DNA of 6,639 nucleotides, from NCBI GenBank assembly GCA_022561255.1, contig JADFRO010000170.1, forward strand, positions 1 to 6,639. Reading direction: 5' to 3'. Shown in pieces: positions 5,590-6,639 of this stretch (its first letter is position 1; every line of letters begins with the position of its first letter). The DNA is from Planctomycetota bacterium. GTDB taxonomy: Bacteria > Planctomycetota > Phycisphaerae > UBA1845. Made by a program: the position numbers and the translations under genes. The notes beneath the pieces were generated by a model. The model was given only the letters and a program-made list of their open reading frames with translations. It had not been told where the DNA came from and made no database searches.

Positions 5590-6516
5590 ATGCGCACGCT
5601 AGCTAGTGGAGCAACGATCCTTGCGTCGGGTGCCGTCGCACTTTCCCTGGTCGCCTCACGCCCGGACCACGCGAGAGCCGTCGAGCCACAGGCGACTGTC
5701 CAAACACAGCCGGCCACGAAGGAGAAGAAGTCGCAGCCTGCGCCGGTTCCGCGGAGTCTCTCCAGGGCAATGGCCGAGCGCGGCGATCTGCAGATAACCG
5801 ACGTATTGTTGAATCCGATGCTGCGGTTTGAGATGAAACAGGCGACGTTTCTTCATCGGATGACCGTCGAGAAACTCCGTCCCGAGCCACAACAAGCGCA
5901 AGCACTCGCGCTCGTCTTCGCCAACTACATCCGCCGAACCGGCGAGGAACGACCCAGGCCCATTCTGGTCGGCTATCCCGAGCCGCCACCTGTGCAAACC
6001 CAAGGCGCCGACATAGTACTCACGCCGGGCTTCCAAACCGAAAACCAAGTCGATGACAACGGCCGGCCGCTCTATCTCGTCGCCCAGGCTATCGCCGTCC
6101 TCAGACCTGAGCAGGTCAAGCCGTTCCGAACGACGATCGAACGATGGAAGACGTTGCGCCAAGGCATAACCGACGGTCCACTCAAGAGACTCTATCGAAG
6201 CCTTTTCGATCCACAGCTAGCTCTGCCCAAGGAGAAGCTGGCCGTCCTGATCCCCATGCTCCAGGACTCAATCGAAGGATTGTCGTCGCTTGAGCGGCGA
6301 CAACGCGACCGGATGATCAAGATCGAGAAGAAGACGCGCGCTAAAATATTCAAGGAACTCACGCCGGATCAACAGCGACACGCCGAGAAAGTCATCCAGA
6401 TGCTGCAGGACGACTCGGCCCGGTGGGAGCAACCCGGACATGCCGAGCAGATTTACATCGACGCGGTCCGCTTGGAGCAGAGCGTCAACGCAAAACAAAA
6501 AAACACACCCGACTAG
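5590..6516 (+). CDS. Second exported helical protein, distant paralogue of the upstream gene; function unknown
   Basis: This 308-residue protein has an N-terminal hydrophobic stretch (ATILASGAVALSLVA, residues 8-22) and a likely cleavage after ARA at residue 30, followed by a Gln/Thr/Lys/Pro-rich linker to about 55. The body is charged and helical. LRPEQVKPFRTTIERW (171-186), DGPLKRLYRSLFDPQLAL (195-212) and LTPDQQRHAEKVIQML (257-272) correspond in order to FKPAQ...GRW, DDPLRMLRRSTRDPKLNL and FSPKQSAQLI of the preceding protein, and an RW pair follows the last motif in both. This conserved order is my evidence for paralogy. A less conserved Pro-rich insert (about 118-160) separates the first helices from this core. 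The gene starts 9 bases after the previous stop, with GAAGG at 5582-5586 only 3 bases before the ATG, so re-initiation or coupling is plausible. No enzyme motif or metal-binding pattern was recognised. Confidence 0.72.
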   Translation: MRTLASGATILASGAVALSLVASRPDHARAVEPQATVQTQPATKEKKSQPAPVPRSLSRAMAERGDLQITDVLLNPMLRFEMKQATFLHRMTVEKLRPEPQQAQALALVFANYIRRTGEERPRPILVGYPEPPPVQTQGADIVLTPGFQTENQVDDNGRPLYLVAQAIAVLRPEQVKPFRTTIERWKTLRQGITDGPLKRLYRSLFDPQLALPKEKLAVLIPMLQDSIEGLSSLERRQRDRMIKIEKKTRAKIFKELTPDQQRHAEKVIQMLQDDSARWEQPGHAEQIYIDAVRLEQSVNAKQKNTPD

Positions 6517-6639
6517 TCCCGACTCGACTCCGATAGCCGTAGCGTAGCCGCGATCTTCGTCGAAACCCGTCTACATCGCTCCCCTGGTGGCAAGAGCACC
6601 CACCTCCCCTTGCACACGCCAACGTTTTGCAGTACTCAC

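Noticed and set aside
5656..6162. 168-codon minus-strand frame opposite the second secreted protein
   Set aside because: It is antisense to a better-supported gene, leucine/arginine-rich, with no motif.
6517..6639. Terminator or start of another gene at the right edge
   Set aside because: No stable GC stem followed by a T-run was found. Open frames exist on both strands but are too short, and lack start signals or motifs, to support a gene.

Overview
The window looks like a fragment of a GC-rich bacterial chromosome. The gene content (a multi-membrane-span M48 metalloprotease, FolD, PriA, and two secreted proteins of no recognised family) and the weak Shine-Dalgarno signals on the minus strand would fit a planctomycete or related lineage. 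That placement is an impression from gene style, not a demonstrated assignment. No rRNA, tRNA, CRISPR array, insertion sequence or phage integrase was seen.

Left edge (1-384, plus strand): the last 40 codons of a lysine/alanine/proline-rich protein overlap, through ATGA, a short 87-codon reading frame with a good ribosome binding site. Neither is recognised. This short frame runs tail-to-tail into priA. PriA homology on the minus strand stops abruptly at about 355-366, just after the zinc-binding cysteines, and the plus-strand frame ends on a stop codon that lies inside priA-homologous sequence. Both genes therefore appear broken at one point, which is either a genomic rearrangement or an assembly chimera.

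Middle (268-4424, minus strand): in transcription order, an integral-membrane M48 zinc protease, a FolD-family folate enzyme and the truncated priA. Gaps of about 100 and 22 bases make a single transcript plausible. The FolD protein has the right length and fold motifs, but the three residues that drive the cyclohydrolase reaction are all replaced (Lys to Gln, Gln to Asn, Asp to Glu), and the usual NADP 2'-phosphate contacts are also changed. It may be a dehydrogenase-only or otherwise repurposed FolD.

A divergent intergenic region (4425-4611) holds an AT-rich core with promoter-like boxes and short repeats.

Right part (4612-6516, plus strand): two adjacent genes for exported, helical, charged proteins separated by 9 bases. 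By eye they are distant paralogues. Their repeated (L/F)-x-P-x-Q motifs recall the LTxxQ signature of Spy/CpxP-type periplasmic proteins, but they are much longer. The first carries a perfect 15-base tandem repeat (KSDQP four times) just after its signal peptide. The last 123 bases (6517-6639) hold no recognisable gene or convincing terminator.
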